NCBI GenBank assembly: GCA_031279495.1 | Contig: JAITIJ010000067.1 | Span: 1 to 34,845 of the forward strand | Source of the DNA: Holosporales bacterium | Lineage (GTDB): Bacteria; Pseudomonadota; Alphaproteobacteria; UBA3830; JAIRMZ01 | Length of the DNA: 34,845 nt | Direction: 5' to 3' | Part shown: positions 6,187 to 14,974 of the stretch, piece after piece | Layout: every line of letters starts with the position of its first letter | How positions within the stretch are numbered: position 1 is the first letter of the stretch | The notes under the pieces: model-generated | Seen by the model: the letters and a program-made list of their open reading frames with translations, nothing else | The model's database searches: none | What the model was told of the DNA's origin: nothing | Program-made: the position numbers and the translations under genes

Positions 6187-7974
6187 ATGTACCGAACGCA
6201 TACGTGTGGTGCATTGCGAATAGCCCACACCGGAAAACAAGTGCAGTTAGCGGGATGGGTGTATCGCAAGCGAGACCATGGGAATCTTCTGTTCATCGAC
6301 TTACGCGATCATTACGGCGTTACTCAGTGCGTTGTTGAAAAAGAGCGTCCGTCCTTTGAGTTGCTATCAACCGTTCGCTTGGAAAGCGTTGTTACCCTTT
6401 CTGGGCATGTAGCACAACGCGCACAACATGTTGTAAATACCAAGATTCCCACTGGCGAGATAGAGTTAGTAATCGCAAATGCGGCGGTTCTGTCTGCCGC
6501 AGAGACATTGCCATTTCCTATAACAGAGGAAGGGGCTACGTACCCGGAAGAAACACGACTAAAATACCGCTTTTTGGATTTGCGGCGTGAGGAGGTGCAT
6601 CAAAACTTAGTTCTGCGCGCGGAAGTCATCAAATTTTTGCGTGATGAAATGCAGCGTGCGGGATTCTTAGAGGTGCAGACGCCGATTCTTGCCGCCAGCT
6701 CTCCAGAGGGTGCTCGCGATTTTCTGGTTCCTAGTCGGCTGCATCCGGGCAAGTTCTATGCCCTTCCTCAAGCGCCGCAACAGTTCAAACAATTATTGAT
6801 GGTTTCAGGCGTTGATAGATATTTCCAAATTGCACCATGTTTTCGAGACGAAGATAGCCGTGCAGACCGTTCTCCTGGTGAGTTCTACCAATTGGACATG
6901 GAGATGGCTTTTGTTTCGCAAGAAGATGTCTTGGCAACGCTTGAACCTATTTTGAGGCGTACTTTCGAAACATTTGGCCAGGGCCGCTCTGTGACTGATA
7001 CTCCATTCCCACGTTTAACATTCGAAGAAGCGATGCGCACTTATGGATCAGACAAGCCAGATCTGCGAAACCCTTTGAAACTTACCGATGTGACTGAACT
7101 ATTTAAGGGCGGAGCTTTCACGCTATTCGCGCGAGCCGTTGAAACCGGAGCGCGTGTACAAGCCATCGCTGTTTCATGTTATTTAGATCGCTATCCACGC
7201 AGCTTTTTTGATTCTTTAAATAACTGGGCGCGTGCAGAAGGTATGGGCGGTTTAGCATACATCCTCTTTTCAGAAATCGAAGCTAAGGGGCCCATTTCGA
7301 AGTTTCTTTCTTCCGCCGATCAGGCGCGCCTGCGCGAGCAAACAGGTCTTCCCGGAGCTGGTGTTGTGTTTTTTGTGTGCGCTCCGGAGAAGTGTTCTTT
7401 AAAAAACGCTGGGATTGTACGCAAAAGACTCGGAGAAGCTTTTGGTCTCGTAGAAAAAGATACCTTTCGCTTTTGCTGGATCGTAGATTTTCCGATGTAC
7501 GAACTAGACGAACTCACTGGAAAGATTGTCTTCAGCCACAACCCCTTTTCGATGCCGCAGGGTGGGCTAGAGGATCTTGAGAAGCAAGATCCTCTCGCTA
7601 TTAAGGCGTATCAATACGATATTGTTTGCAATGGGGTGGAGCTTTCAAGTGGGGCTATTCGCAATCACTTGCCCGAGGTGATGTTCAAAGCGTTTGCAAT
7701 TGCCGGATATGAACGCGAGGAGGTAGAGACGCGTTTTGGCGGTATGTTGCGCGCGTTTCGGTATGGAGCGCCGCCGCATGGAGGGTGCGCACCCGGCATT
7801 GACCGCATGATAATGCTTTTACGCGATGCAGCAAACCTGCGAGAAGTTGTTGCTTTTCCACTAAATCAACAAGCAGAAGATGTCATGATGGGGGCGCCAA
7901 CCAAGATTCCTGAAACTCACTTGAAAGAACTCAATATTGCTATCAGACTGCCCGTTGTTAGTGGTGGGAAATAG
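6187..7974 (+). CDS. aspS: aspartyl-tRNA synthetase, probably non-discriminating
   Basis: 595 aa, the normal bacterial AspRS length. An N-terminal OB-fold anticodon domain ([20 protein letters not shown]) precedes the class II core: motif 1 around FLEVQTPIL, motif 2 [20 protein letters not shown], the GAD insertion, and motif 3 [14 protein letters not shown]. Residue 31 is His, within RKRDHGN. His at this site marks non-discriminating AspRS, which also charges tRNA-Asn, leaving GatCAB to amidate it; discriminating enzymes have Leu. The second reported determinant, Gly82, does not seem conserved here, so the call rests mainly on His31. The ATG overlaps a purine-rich GGAGGGGGA. The binding-protein gene begins 7 bp after the stop, so aspS may lead the transporter operon. 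Confidence 0.97.
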   Translation: MYRTHTCGALRIAHTGKQVQLAGWVYRKRDHGNLLFIDLRDHYGVTQCVVEKERPSFELLSTVRLESVVTLSGHVAQRAQHVVNTKIPTGEIELVIANAAVLSAAETLPFPITEEGATYPEETRLKYRFLDLRREEVHQNLVLRAEVIKFLRDEMQRAGFLEVQTPILAASSPEGARDFLVPSRLHPGKFYALPQAPQQFKQLLMVSGVDRYFQIAPCFRDEDSRADRSPGEFYQLDMEMAFVSQEDVLATLEPILRRTFETFGQGRSVTDTPFPRLTFEEAMRTYGSDKPDLRNPLKLTDVTELFKGGAFTLFARAVETGARVQAIAVSCYLDRYPRSFFDSLNNWARAEGMGGLAYILFSEIEAKGPISKFLSSADQARLREQTGLPGAGVVFFVCAPEKCSLKNAGIVRKRLGEAFGLVEKDTFRFCWIVDFPMYELDELTGKIVFSHNPFSMPQGGLEDLEKQDPLAIKAYQYDIVCNGVELSSGAIRNHLPEVMFKAFAIAGYEREEVETRFGGMLRAFRYGAPPHGGCAPGIDRMIMLLRDAANLREVVAFPLNQQAEDVMMGAPTKIPETHLKELNIAIRLPVVSGGK

Positions 7975-7981
7975 AAGAAAT

Positions 7982-9256
7982 ATGCGACAGGTATACAAAG
8001 TTTTTGCTGTTCTCCTCAGTTTGAGTTGTGTGGTTTTCGCAACAAATGCGGCAGCAGCTACCATAAGAATAACCTGCCGAGCAAAAGGGCAGGAATTAGA
8101 ACTCTGCAAAAAGGCTGTACAGGAATGGGAGAAAAGGACAGGGAACGTCGTTGAAATTATCCCACTTCCGCAAAGTAGTAGCGAGGCATTTGTAGTAACG
8201 CAGCAACAACTTAGTGCTCAGACGTCAGATGTGGACATCTTCCAAGTCGATACGACATGGGTCTCTTTTCTTGCCGCGCATGTTGTGTCTTTAAAGTTGT
8301 ATTTTTCGCAACAAGAATTAGCTGCGCATTTCCCCGCCATTCTTCAGAACAATACGATTAACGGGGAGCTGATCGTGGCGCCATGGTATGCGGATGTCGA
8401 CTTGCTCTTTTACCGTAAAGATCTGTTGGAAAAATACGGGAAGCTTCCGCCTACTTCTTGGGAGGACCTTTTCCTTATCGCGCAGGAGATCCAAGAGTCC
8501 GAACGTGCTGCTGGAAACGGGCGTCTGTGGGGCTATGTATTCCGCGGCAAAGCTTATGAAGGCTTGATGTGTCATGTTGTTGAATGGATCGGAGCGTTCG
8601 GTGGAACGCTATACCCACCAGATATTGCGTGTATTATTGAGGTTTTTACGTTTATTGCGCAATTTATTCCAAAGATCTCTCCTGCTGGTACTTTGAATTA
8701 TGCTGAAGAGGATGTGCGAGGCGTCTTTCAATCAGGAAATGCTATATTTGCGAGCAATTGGCCCTATACGTGGGCGTTGACACAAACAGAAAACTCACCG
8801 GTCAAGGGAAAGGTGGGGATTTGTGTGTTGCCCAAGGGAGGCCAGCACGGAAAGTGCACAAGTGTGCTCGGCGGATGGGGATTGTGTGTGTCGCGCTATT
8901 CTCGCAATCAAGAGGCTGCCATTGATCTAGTCCGATGGCTGACACGTCCAGAAGAACAGCGTCGACGTGCTCTGCACGCCTCCTACTGCCCCACAATACG
9001 GCTTCTTTACCAAGATCCAGAGCTGCTTACAGCTAATCCTTTCTTCAGACAAGCAGGACAAGCGCTGGAAACGGTGATTCTGCGCCCATCGAGTTCCCTT
9101 GGCAGGTTCTACGCACAAGCGAGTGCTAGCATTGTGAATTTGGTGCAGAGAGTCCTTCTTTGCAGGATTGCGCCCGACATGGCGGCGCAAAGGTTGGAAA
9201 AGGATATTATAGGCTTTCATAAACGTGCTTCAGAAATGGCAACTACGAAAAACTGA
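7982..9256 (+). CDS. ABC sugar transporter, periplasmic solute-binding protein (family 1, maltose/trehalose type)
   Basis: 424 aa from the ATG at 7982; the track start at 7937 would overlap aspS and spoil the signal peptide. The N-terminal YKVFAVLLSLSCVVFA with a cut near NAAAA is a classic Sec signal. The mature part shows the family-1 pattern: QEWEKRTGNVVEIIPLP, DVDIFQVDTTWVSFLA, LIVAPWYADVDLLFYRKDLL, PPTSWEDLF, WGYVFRGKAYEGL, FASNWPYTWAL and VLGGWGLCVS. It would capture an oligosaccharide such as trehalose or maltose and hand it to the two permeases downstream. Substrate identity is inferred from family resemblance to ThuE/MalE. It is 7 bp after aspS, and the DAACS gene follows after 16 bp. 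AGAAGAAAT serves as the ribosome site. Confidence 0.9.
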   Translation: MRQVYKVFAVLLSLSCVVFATNAAAATIRITCRAKGQELELCKKAVQEWEKRTGNVVEIIPLPQSSSEAFVVTQQQLSAQTSDVDIFQVDTTWVSFLAAHVVSLKLYFSQQELAAHFPAILQNNTINGELIVAPWYADVDLLFYRKDLLEKYGKLPPTSWEDLFLIAQEIQESERAAGNGRLWGYVFRGKAYEGLMCHVVEWIGAFGGTLYPPDIACIIEVFTFIAQFIPKISPAGTLNYAEEDVRGVFQSGNAIFASNWPYTWALTQTENSPVKGKVGICVLPKGGQHGKCTSVLGGWGLCVSRYSRNQEAAIDLVRWLTRPEEQRRRALHASYCPTIRLLYQDPELLTANPFFRQAGQALETVILRPSSSLGRFYAQASASIVNLVQRVLLCRIAPDMAAQRLEKDIIGFHKRASEMATTKN

Positions 9257-9272
9257 AGAAGGAATTTAAAAA

Positions 9273-10532
9273 ATGAGAAAGATGGTTATGCCTGCCGTTT
9301 TTTTGTGCACATTATTGTTGGCAATCTTGTGCGGAAACCTGCTGCCAGATTCCGTTGCTTCCTTTTTCTATGCCGTCAGCCTTGCCATCAAAGAAGTTCT
9401 GATCTTTACACTGCCCTTTGTCGTTTTCGCTTTGATTTACACATCTTTCAGCAAAATTGGCGTTGGATCTATAAAATTTTTGCTGTTTATTCTTTTGTTG
9501 ATATGCCTTTCAAACTTTATCAACACTTTTATTTCCTATCTGTTAGGCTGTGTTTGTGTAAGAAACAATTTGGTGTCGTCCATTCAGCAGACAGCGCAGC
9601 AAGTGGTTCCTTCTTTGATTCCCGCGTTTTCATTTACTCTTCCTTCCCTCATATCTAATGATAGAGCTCTGTTGATTGGCGCTATTTTCGGAATTCTCAG
9701 CGCATTTTCCAAAAAGATTATAAGAGAAAAAGGGATACACGCTAACAATCAAAAGCTTCCTAATAATATTGTTTTCCGTCTTCTCAATAAGAAATATCCA
9801 TGCAATATTGTCTTGTGTTTCCTTGATACATTGACGGGCATTTTCTTCAAGGCATTGCTGCCGATCATGCCATTGTTCATATTCGGCACAACGTTAAAAT
9901 TAGAACGCGAAGGGATAATCTCCTCTGTTCTCTCTGAATATTTCGCTGTAGGAGGAATTTTTATCATCTCTGCATATGGTTATGTTGCTCTACAGCTGTT
10001 TATTGCTTCCAATTTCTGTATTGAACGGTGGCTGCAATATTTGAGGAATCTATTGCCGGCTATCATAACAGGATTTGGCTCTATGTCGAGCGCTGCAGCC
10101 CTGCCATTGTCTGTTAAAGCTGCGGAAGCCAACCTAAAGAATAAAAGCACTGCAGCTATAATCGTGCCTTGTTCTGTAAATGTGCATCTTGTAGGAGACT
10201 GCTTTTTCATTCCTCTTGTTGCATTGATTGTTTCTTTTTTATTCGGAAAAGGGCTTCCAGAGCTTTCAACATATTTAATGTTTGCCATGCATTTTGTTGT
10301 TGCAAAATTTGCTGTTGCCGCGGTACCAGGAGGCGGCATTCTTGTTATGCTGCCCATTCTAGAAAAATACCTTGATTTTAACGGGGACATGCTAGGGTTA
10401 ATTACAGGCTTGTATATTATGTTCGATTCTGTGATTACAGCGTGCAATGTCGCGGGGAATGGTGCATTCGCGATCATCTTTGATCGGCTTGCGGAAATGT
10501 TCTTATCCAAAGAACAAGCCACGCAAAGCTAA
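9273..10532 (+). CDS. dicarboxylate/amino acid:cation symporter (DAACS family)
   Basis: A 419-aa membrane protein with about eight helices plus re-entrant loops. Family landmarks are the serine-rich HP1 loop GFGSMSSAAALPLS (267-280), TM7 VNVHLVGDCFF in place of the usual NMDGT (302-312), the HP2 loop AAVPGGGILVM (349-359) and TM8 DSVITACNVAGNG (385-397). It should import an amino acid or C4-dicarboxylate with Na+ or H+. The altered NMDGT site makes the coupling ion and substrate uncertain. It sits inside the sugar ABC operon, between binding protein and permease, which is not the usual ThuEFGK/MalEFGK order. Sampled lines are ~40-42% GC against ~57% in a sampled permease line, suggesting insertion or separate acquisition. 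AAGGAATT provides the ribosome site. Confidence 0.88.
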   Translation: MRKMVMPAVFLCTLLLAILCGNLLPDSVASFFYAVSLAIKEVLIFTLPFVVFALIYTSFSKIGVGSIKFLLFILLLICLSNFINTFISYLLGCVCVRNNLVSSIQQTAQQVVPSLIPAFSFTLPSLISNDRALLIGAIFGILSAFSKKIIREKGIHANNQKLPNNIVFRLLNKKYPCNIVLCFLDTLTGIFFKALLPIMPLFIFGTTLKLEREGIISSVLSEYFAVGGIFIISAYGYVALQLFIASNFCIERWLQYLRNLLPAIITGFGSMSSAAALPLSVKAAEANLKNKSTAAIIVPCSVNVHLVGDCFFIPLVALIVSFLFGKGLPELSTYLMFAMHFVVAKFAVAAVPGGGILVMLPILEKYLDFNGDMLGLITGLYIMFDSVITACNVAGNGAFAIIFDRLAEMFLSKEQATQS

Positions 10533-10540
10533 GTGTTCAA

Positions 10541-11449
10541 ATGAAAAAGTTTTCTTCTGCTAACCGTTCGATAACGCATCAGCGTTGTAGGACAGCATGG
10601 CTCTTCATGACACCCTGTCTTTTCGTATTGCTTTCGGTGGCAGCATGGCCTCTATTTCGAACATTTCTGTTTAGTCTGACAGATGCCCAACTCGGAGATA
10701 TTCCACATGCACAGTTTGTGGGATTTGCAAATTTTGCTGAGCTTTTCGCGGATGATAATTGGTGGAGTGCGGTTAAAAACACATTGCTGTTTGCAACGTT
10801 CTCAGTACCATGTGAGGCAATTCTTGGCCTTATGATCGCATTAGTTCTGCATAAAACCTTTATGGGTCGTGGTCTATTGCGTGCGGCGGTTCTGGTGCCA
10901 TGGGCAATCCCAACTATCGTTTCTGCCAGAATGTGGAGCTGGATGTTGCACGATGTGTATGGCGTTATAAACGAGCTTCTTGTTTGGATTGGGGCAATTG
11001 CAGCGCCGCTTCCGTGGACGGCAGCTCCCGAACTGAGCCTTATAACCATTGTACTTGTTGATGTGTGGAAAACAACACCGTTCATGGCCTTATTGTTACT
11101 TGCTGGTTTACAAGCTCTGCCGCAGGATTGTTTCGAAGCAGCTCTTGTTGATGGCGTTTCACGCAAGCGAATTTTTTTCCGGATTACTCTGCCACTGCTT
11201 AGGCCAACGCTTATTGTCGCACTGATCTTTCGAACGCTCGATGCGCTACGCATTTTTGACTTAGTATATATATTAAGCAGCGGAGATGCAGACACAGACA
11301 CGATGTCTGTCTACGCACGCCGACATTTTGTAGATTATGCCAATGTTGGACACGGATCAGCCGCGGCAGTGTGCCTATTTTTTATAGTGGCCTTGGTAAC
11401 GGTACTCTACATCAACATAGGACGGCACAATATCTTAGGAGAAGTATGA
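10541..11449 (+). CDS. ABC sugar transporter permease, MalF/ThuF type
   Basis: 302 aa, six predicted membrane helices; the first follows a basic N-terminus (LFMTPCLFVLLSVAAWPLFR). The cytoplasmic EAA loop EAALVDGVSRKRIFFRITLP (~199-218) contacts the ATPase. WAIPTIVSARMWSWML and DVWKTTPFMALLLLAGLQAL are typical of the MalF-like branch. No clear Shine-Dalgarno sequence precedes the ATG, 9 bp after the DAACS stop, so translation may depend on coupling. The stop overlaps the next permease start (ATGA). It forms the channel with the next gene's product. Confidence 0.92.
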   Translation: MKKFSSANRSITHQRCRTAWLFMTPCLFVLLSVAAWPLFRTFLFSLTDAQLGDIPHAQFVGFANFAELFADDNWWSAVKNTLLFATFSVPCEAILGLMIALVLHKTFMGRGLLRAAVLVPWAIPTIVSARMWSWMLHDVYGVINELLVWIGAIAAPLPWTAAPELSLITIVLVDVWKTTPFMALLLLAGLQALPQDCFEAALVDGVSRKRIFFRITLPLLRPTLIVALIFRTLDALRIFDLVYILSSGDADTDTMSVYARRHFVDYANVGHGSAAAVCLFFIVALVTVLYINIGRHNILGEV

Positions 11450-12294
11450 GCCACATAGTCTTAAAACTACAACAGAGAGCGCGCCATTTGTTTTTTTGTC
11501 TCTTTTGTGTGTTGATTGCATTGCTGTGTTTATTCCCCTTTTACTGGGCAATCGTTTCCTCCTTAAAAAGCGGAGCCGATATTTTTGCAACAGATCTTGT
11601 GCCAAAATGCATCACATTTCAAAATTACTACACTATTTTTCAGGATAGGACTTTTAGCTGCGCGCTTTTAAATTCAACGATCGTATCCTTTGTAACTGTG
11701 TGTATAGCTCTCGCATTGGCAGCTTTAGCCTCTTTTGCTCTTGCGCGCATTTCTTTTCGCGGTCGTAAACGGATTTTGATCGCGATTCTCAGTGTCACTA
11801 TGTTTCCTCAAGTGGCGGTTCTTTCGGGTATGTTTGAGCTTATCCGTACCTTAGGGCTGTACAACCAGCGTTCGGCGCTTATCTTGTCGTATATGACGGT
11901 GACGGTGCCGTTTACAGCATGGACGCTAACGAGTTTTATGCGTGAAGTTCCTAAAGAGCTAGAGGAAGCTGCTATTATAGACGGCGCAGGACACTTCACG
12001 ATCTTGACGAAGATCTTTCTTCCGATTGTATCTCCAGCCCTTGTGACGACAGGATTGCTCGCCTTTGTTGCCGCTTGGAACGAATTCCTGTTCGCGTTGA
12101 CATTTACGCTGACTAACGAGGTGAGGACAGTTCCTGTTGCTATCGCCATGTTGAGTGGTGCAAGCCAGCATGAGCTACCTTGGGGAAATATCATGGCAGC
12201 AAGCGTTCTTGTTACCCTGCCACTTGTTGCGCTTGTGCTGATTTTCCAACGTCGTATCATCTCTGGCTTAACTGCAGGCGCTGTCAAAGGATAG
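11446..12294 (+). CDS. ABC sugar transporter permease, MalG/ThuG type
   Basis: 282 aa from the ATG at 11446, which overlaps the previous stop and has AGGAGAAG six bases upstream; the track start at 11371 lies inside the upstream gene. Features: TM1 LFFCLFCVLIALLCLFPFYW, then AIVSSLKSGADIF, the MalG-like MFPQVAVLSGMFELIRTLGL, and the EAA loop EEAAIIDGAGHFTILTKIFL. The C-terminal GLTAGAVKG is the usual MalG-family ending that contacts the ATPase. It partners the preceding permease. Confidence 0.93.
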   Translation: MSHIVLKLQQRARHLFFCLFCVLIALLCLFPFYWAIVSSLKSGADIFATDLVPKCITFQNYYTIFQDRTFSCALLNSTIVSFVTVCIALALAALASFALARISFRGRKRILIAILSVTMFPQVAVLSGMFELIRTLGLYNQRSALILSYMTVTVPFTAWTLTSFMREVPKELEEAAIIDGAGHFTILTKIFLPIVSPALVTTGLLAFVAAWNEFLFALTFTLTNEVRTVPVAIAMLSGASQHELPWGNIMAASVLVTLPLVALVLIFQRRIISGLTAGAVKG

Positions 12295-12300
12295 GCAGAT

Positions 12301-13443
12301 ATGACGACGATCACGCTTAAAAATGTTACAAAAAGCGTCAAGGATCACATCATCATCGACGGTATTGGTTTGGTGATCACAGGAAATTCTTGCACAGCTT
12401 TGGTTGGTCCGTCTGGCTGCGGCAAATCTACACTTTTGCGTTTGATCTGTGGTCTTGAAGAGCCGACCACAGGAGAAATCTATATCGATGGCCAATGCGT
12501 GAATATGCGGCCCCCTGTAGAACGCGGCATCGCCATGGTGTTCCAATCCTATGCCCTGTACCCTCACATGACTGTATTTGACAATATGGCGTTCGCATTG
12601 AAGATTGCAGGATGTAGTAAGACCGACATTGCTCAACGAGTTCAACAGACCGCAAAAACTTTAAAAGTCGAGCACCTTCTGGATCGCAAACCTAAACAGC
12701 TTTCCGGAGGTCAGCGTCAACGCGTGGCGATAGGTCGCGCGATTGTACGACATCCTAAGGCCTTTCTTTTCGACGAGCCACTTTCTAATTTAGATGCCGC
12801 CCTAAGATCTGAAATGCGTTATGAACTCGCACGTCTTAAAGCTGATCTCAATACAACGATGGTGTATGTAACTCATGATCAAGAAGAAGCCATGACCCTA
12901 GCCGACACGATTGTGGTTATGCGTGATGGACGTGTTGAGCAGCAGGGTACACCTCTCGAGCTCTATCATCGTCCGAAAAATCTGTTTGTGGCGAGTTTTA
13001 TCGGCTCACCAACGATGAATTTTCTGCAGGCAACAGTTGATGCGTGGCAAGAAGACCACTGCCTACGCATTCGGTTTCGTTCTGATGAAACTCTTCTGGT
13101 GAAAGTGCCATTTGATGCCTTAGAAGGTAAGGAAGAGCTGTTTTCTGAAGGAAGCTCTCTTACAATTGGAGTTCGGCCGGAAAGTCTTGAAGAAGACGTA
13201 TCCTGCACTGATCAAGAAGGCGTCCGTTTGAACGGAACAGTATCCTTGGTTGAAAACTTCGGCAATGAAGCGTATGTGTACGTTACGTTGCAAAAAGGGG
13301 GGCACGTTAAAGTGCGTTTGGCTGGGAATTGTACTTATGAAGTTGGTCGTCGTATATCCCTCTTTCTTCCTCAATCAGATTGCCATATTTTTGACGCGAA
13401 CGGAGAAGCGGTGAGGCGTTTTAAAGAGGAATCTCTGTGTTAA
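12301..13443 (+). CDS. ABC sugar transporter ATPase, MalK/UgpC/ThuK type
   Basis: 380 aa. Nucleotide-binding domain: Walker A GPSGCGKST (36-44), Q-loop VFQSYALYPHM, signature LSGGQRQR (134-141), Walker B AFLFDEP (154-160), D-loop SNLDA and H-loop THDQEEAMTLAD. A C-terminal TOBE/OB region follows (~235-375), with GVRPE and VSLVENFGNEAYVYV as in MalK-like subunits that drive CUT1 sugar importers. It energises the two permeases. The stop overlaps the dut start by 7 bp. In compact genomes one such ATPase can serve several importers; no second system is seen here. Confidence 0.94.
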   Translation: MTTITLKNVTKSVKDHIIIDGIGLVITGNSCTALVGPSGCGKSTLLRLICGLEEPTTGEIYIDGQCVNMRPPVERGIAMVFQSYALYPHMTVFDNMAFALKIAGCSKTDIAQRVQQTAKTLKVEHLLDRKPKQLSGGQRQRVAIGRAIVRHPKAFLFDEPLSNLDAALRSEMRYELARLKADLNTTMVYVTHDQEEAMTLADTIVVMRDGRVEQQGTPLELYHRPKNLFVASFIGSPTMNFLQATVDAWQEDHCLRIRFRSDETLLVKVPFDALEGKEELFSEGSSLTIGVRPESLEEDVSCTDQEGVRLNGTVSLVENFGNEAYVYVTLQKGGHVKVRLAGNCTYEVGRRISLFLPQSDCHIFDANGEAVRRFKEESLC

Positions 13444-13880
13444 CTGTAAAAATCCTAAAAGCGGTGCCTGATACAACATATTTTCCAACCTGTGCAACGA
13501 GTGGAAGTGCAGGTATGGATCTTTATGCAGCTATAAACCAGCCTATCGACATTCCGTCGCAGGAGCGCCGTTTGGTGGGAAGTGGCATCGCGATTGCGCT
13601 TCCTGTTGGATTCGAAGCCCAGATTCGATCACGCTCTGGCCTGGCGAGCAATCATGGCGTCGTCGTTTTAAATGCGCCAGGCACTATCGATAGCGATTAT
13701 CGAGGAGAGATCAAGGTCATTCTCGCCAATTTTGGTGATAAAACTTTTACTATAGAGCCTGGCATGCGCATTGCCCAGATGGTTGTTGCGCGTTACGAAC
13801 AGGTGTTGTGGGATTTGGTATCCGATTTGCCAGATACGGAACGTGGGGCAAGCGGTATAGGATCCTCAGGTGGATTCTGA
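13437..13880 (+). CDS. dut: deoxyuridine 5'-triphosphate nucleotidohydrolase (dUTPase)
   Basis: 147 aa, the trimeric dUTPase length. All five motifs are present: I AGMDLYAA (25-32), II RSRSGLASNHG (64-74), III GTIDSDYRGEIKV (82-94), IV GMRIAQMVV (109-117) and V RGASGIGSSGGF at the C-terminus. It hydrolyses dUTP to dUMP and PPi, keeping uracil out of DNA and feeding dTMP synthesis. The start is GTG, overlapping the ATPase stop by 7 bp, with AGAGGA upstream. The stop overlaps the next gene by one base (TGATG). Confidence 0.97.
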   Translation: MLTVKILKAVPDTTYFPTCATSGSAGMDLYAAINQPIDIPSQERRLVGSGIAIALPVGFEAQIRSRSGLASNHGVVVLNAPGTIDSDYRGEIKVILANFGDKTFTIEPGMRIAQMVVARYEQVLWDLVSDLPDTERGASGIGSSGGF

Positions 13881-14359
13881 TGCGCATGCAGAAGTTCTTT
13901 TATGCGTGTTTTTGTTTCTGGATAAGCTCTTCTTCTTTTGCAACAAACGTGGATCCATATAGCGTCACCCTAAAAGCACGCGAAGCGAATGTGCGTGTGG
14001 GGCCCGGCAGTCGTTATCCTTTAGCTTGGAAATTTATACGTCCTGGCCTTCCATTGATGGTTCTTGCTGAAGTCGGCACCTGGCGAAAGATTCGTGATGT
14101 TGAAGGAGCAGAAGGCTGGATCCAGCAAAACATGATCACTGGACGCAGAACAGTTATGGTAATAGGGCAAAAGCGGGCGTTGCTGAAAAAGCCCGATCCA
14201 AATGCGGATGTCTTGGCGCATGTCGAGCCAGACGTTTGTGCACGCTTGCTCGAGATTCGTGGCAATTGGGTGCGCATCAGAATCGAACGCCTTAGCGGCT
14301 GGCTTCCTCGTGCACATGTATGGGGGATATCTAAAGAGGAAAAAGAGGGAAGGTTCTAA
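13880..14359 (+). CDS. secreted bacterial SH3-domain protein
   Basis: 159 aa from the ATG at 13880 (TGATG overlap with dut, AGGTGG upstream); the longer track ORF begins inside dut. A short signal peptide, FFYACFCFWISSSSFA, is followed by two SH3-like units. One is ~34-90 (REANVRVGPGSRYPLAWKF, GTWRKIRDVEGAEGWI). The other is ~97-150 (KRALLKKPDPNADVLAHVE, GNWVRIRIERLSGWLPRAHV). Such alphaproteobacterial periplasmic SH3 proteins are thought to bind cell-wall peptides. The specific role is not known. Confidence 0.82.
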   Translation: MRMQKFFYACFCFWISSSSFATNVDPYSVTLKAREANVRVGPGSRYPLAWKFIRPGLPLMVLAEVGTWRKIRDVEGAEGWIQQNMITGRRTVMVIGQKRALLKKPDPNADVLAHVEPDVCARLLEIRGNWVRIRIERLSGWLPRAHVWGISKEEKEGRF

Positions 14360-14448
14360 GACGATTGCGTGATGAAATAAGGCTCTCTGCGCAAATAAAG
14401 CAGAAGACAGCAGCAAGTCGACAGACCAACTCTTTATGTTCCCTTTCC

Positions 14449-14464
14449 TTGTGAACTATCACAA
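14449..14464 (+). promoter_or_regulatory. palindromic candidate operator upstream of rplK
   Basis: TTGTGA-ACTA-TCACAA is a perfect 6-bp-arm palindrome 27 bp before a TATAAT box. It resembles a CRP/FNR-family site but has a 4-base spacer instead of the CRP 6. A binding protein cannot be named. Confidence 0.35.
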
Positions 14465-14490
14465 AATGTCCGGGGCGGGCCCCTTGCCAT

Positions 14491-14496
14491 TATAAT
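14491..14496 (+). promoter_or_regulatory. candidate -10 box of the ribosomal protein/RNA polymerase operon
   Basis: A consensus TATAAT lies 46 bp before rplK. The region 17 bp upstream is GC-rich (GGGGCGGGCCCC) and has no good -35 box. TTGCCA at 14484-14489 directly abuts the TATAAT, too close to act as its -35. Confidence 0.4.
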
Positions 14497-14541
14497 AAAG
14501 CTGTGATAGAGAAAACTGTTGTTAAGCTATAGGAATAGGGC

Positions 14542-14973
14542 ATGGCGAAAAAAGTTGCAGGGTATATTAAGCTCCAGGTGCCAGCGGGAAAGGCAAATCC
14601 TTCGCCGCCTATCGGGCCGGCTTTGGGACAACGCGGGCTGAATATCATGGATTTTTGCAAAGCTTTTAATGCTCAGACGCAGAATTTTGAGCCGGGAACA
14701 CCTCTTCCCGTTGTCATTTCGGCATACGTAGACCGTACATTCTCGTTTATTGTCAAAACGCCACCGGTAAGCTTTTTCTTGAAGAAGGCCGCAGGTATCG
14801 AGAAAGGTTCAAAGACAGCAGGTCGCGGAGGATTTATTGGAAAAGTAACGATGGCACAAGTTCGAGAAATTGCAGAAAAGAAAAAACAGGATCTGAATGC
14901 GTGGGACACCGAAGCTGCAGCGCAGATGGTCAAAGGCTCTGCGCGCTCTATGGGTCTTGAGGTTGTGGGGTAA
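14542..14973 (+). CDS. rplK: 50S ribosomal protein L11
   Basis: 143 aa, full length. The N-terminal domain has [20 protein letters not shown] and [17 protein letters not shown]. The RNA-binding C-terminal domain has [20 protein letters not shown] and ends [18 protein letters not shown]11 binds the 23S GTPase-associated centre and is needed for stringent-response RelA activation. AGGAATAGGG precedes the ATG. rplA begins one base after the stop. In most bacteria secE-nusG stand directly upstream; here an SH3-domain protein gene does. Confidence 0.98.
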   Translation: MAKKVAGYIKLQVPAGKANPSPPIGPALGQRGLNIMDFCKAFNAQTQNFEPGTPLPVVISAYVDRTFSFIVKTPPVSFFLKKAAGIEKGSKTAGRGGFIGKVTMAQVREIAEKKKQDLNAWDTEAAAQMVKGSARSMGLEVVG

Positions 14974-14974
14974 C

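Noticed and set aside
9980-10522. Long minus-strand ORFs of 180 aa (9980-10522) and 240 aa (10579-11301)
   Set aside because: They are antisense shadows of the DAACS and permease genes, whose family motifs are clear.
14449-14464. CRP site reading of TTGTGA-ACTA-TCACAA
   Set aside because: CRP needs six bases between TGTGA and TCACA; here there are four. Kept only as an unnamed palindrome.
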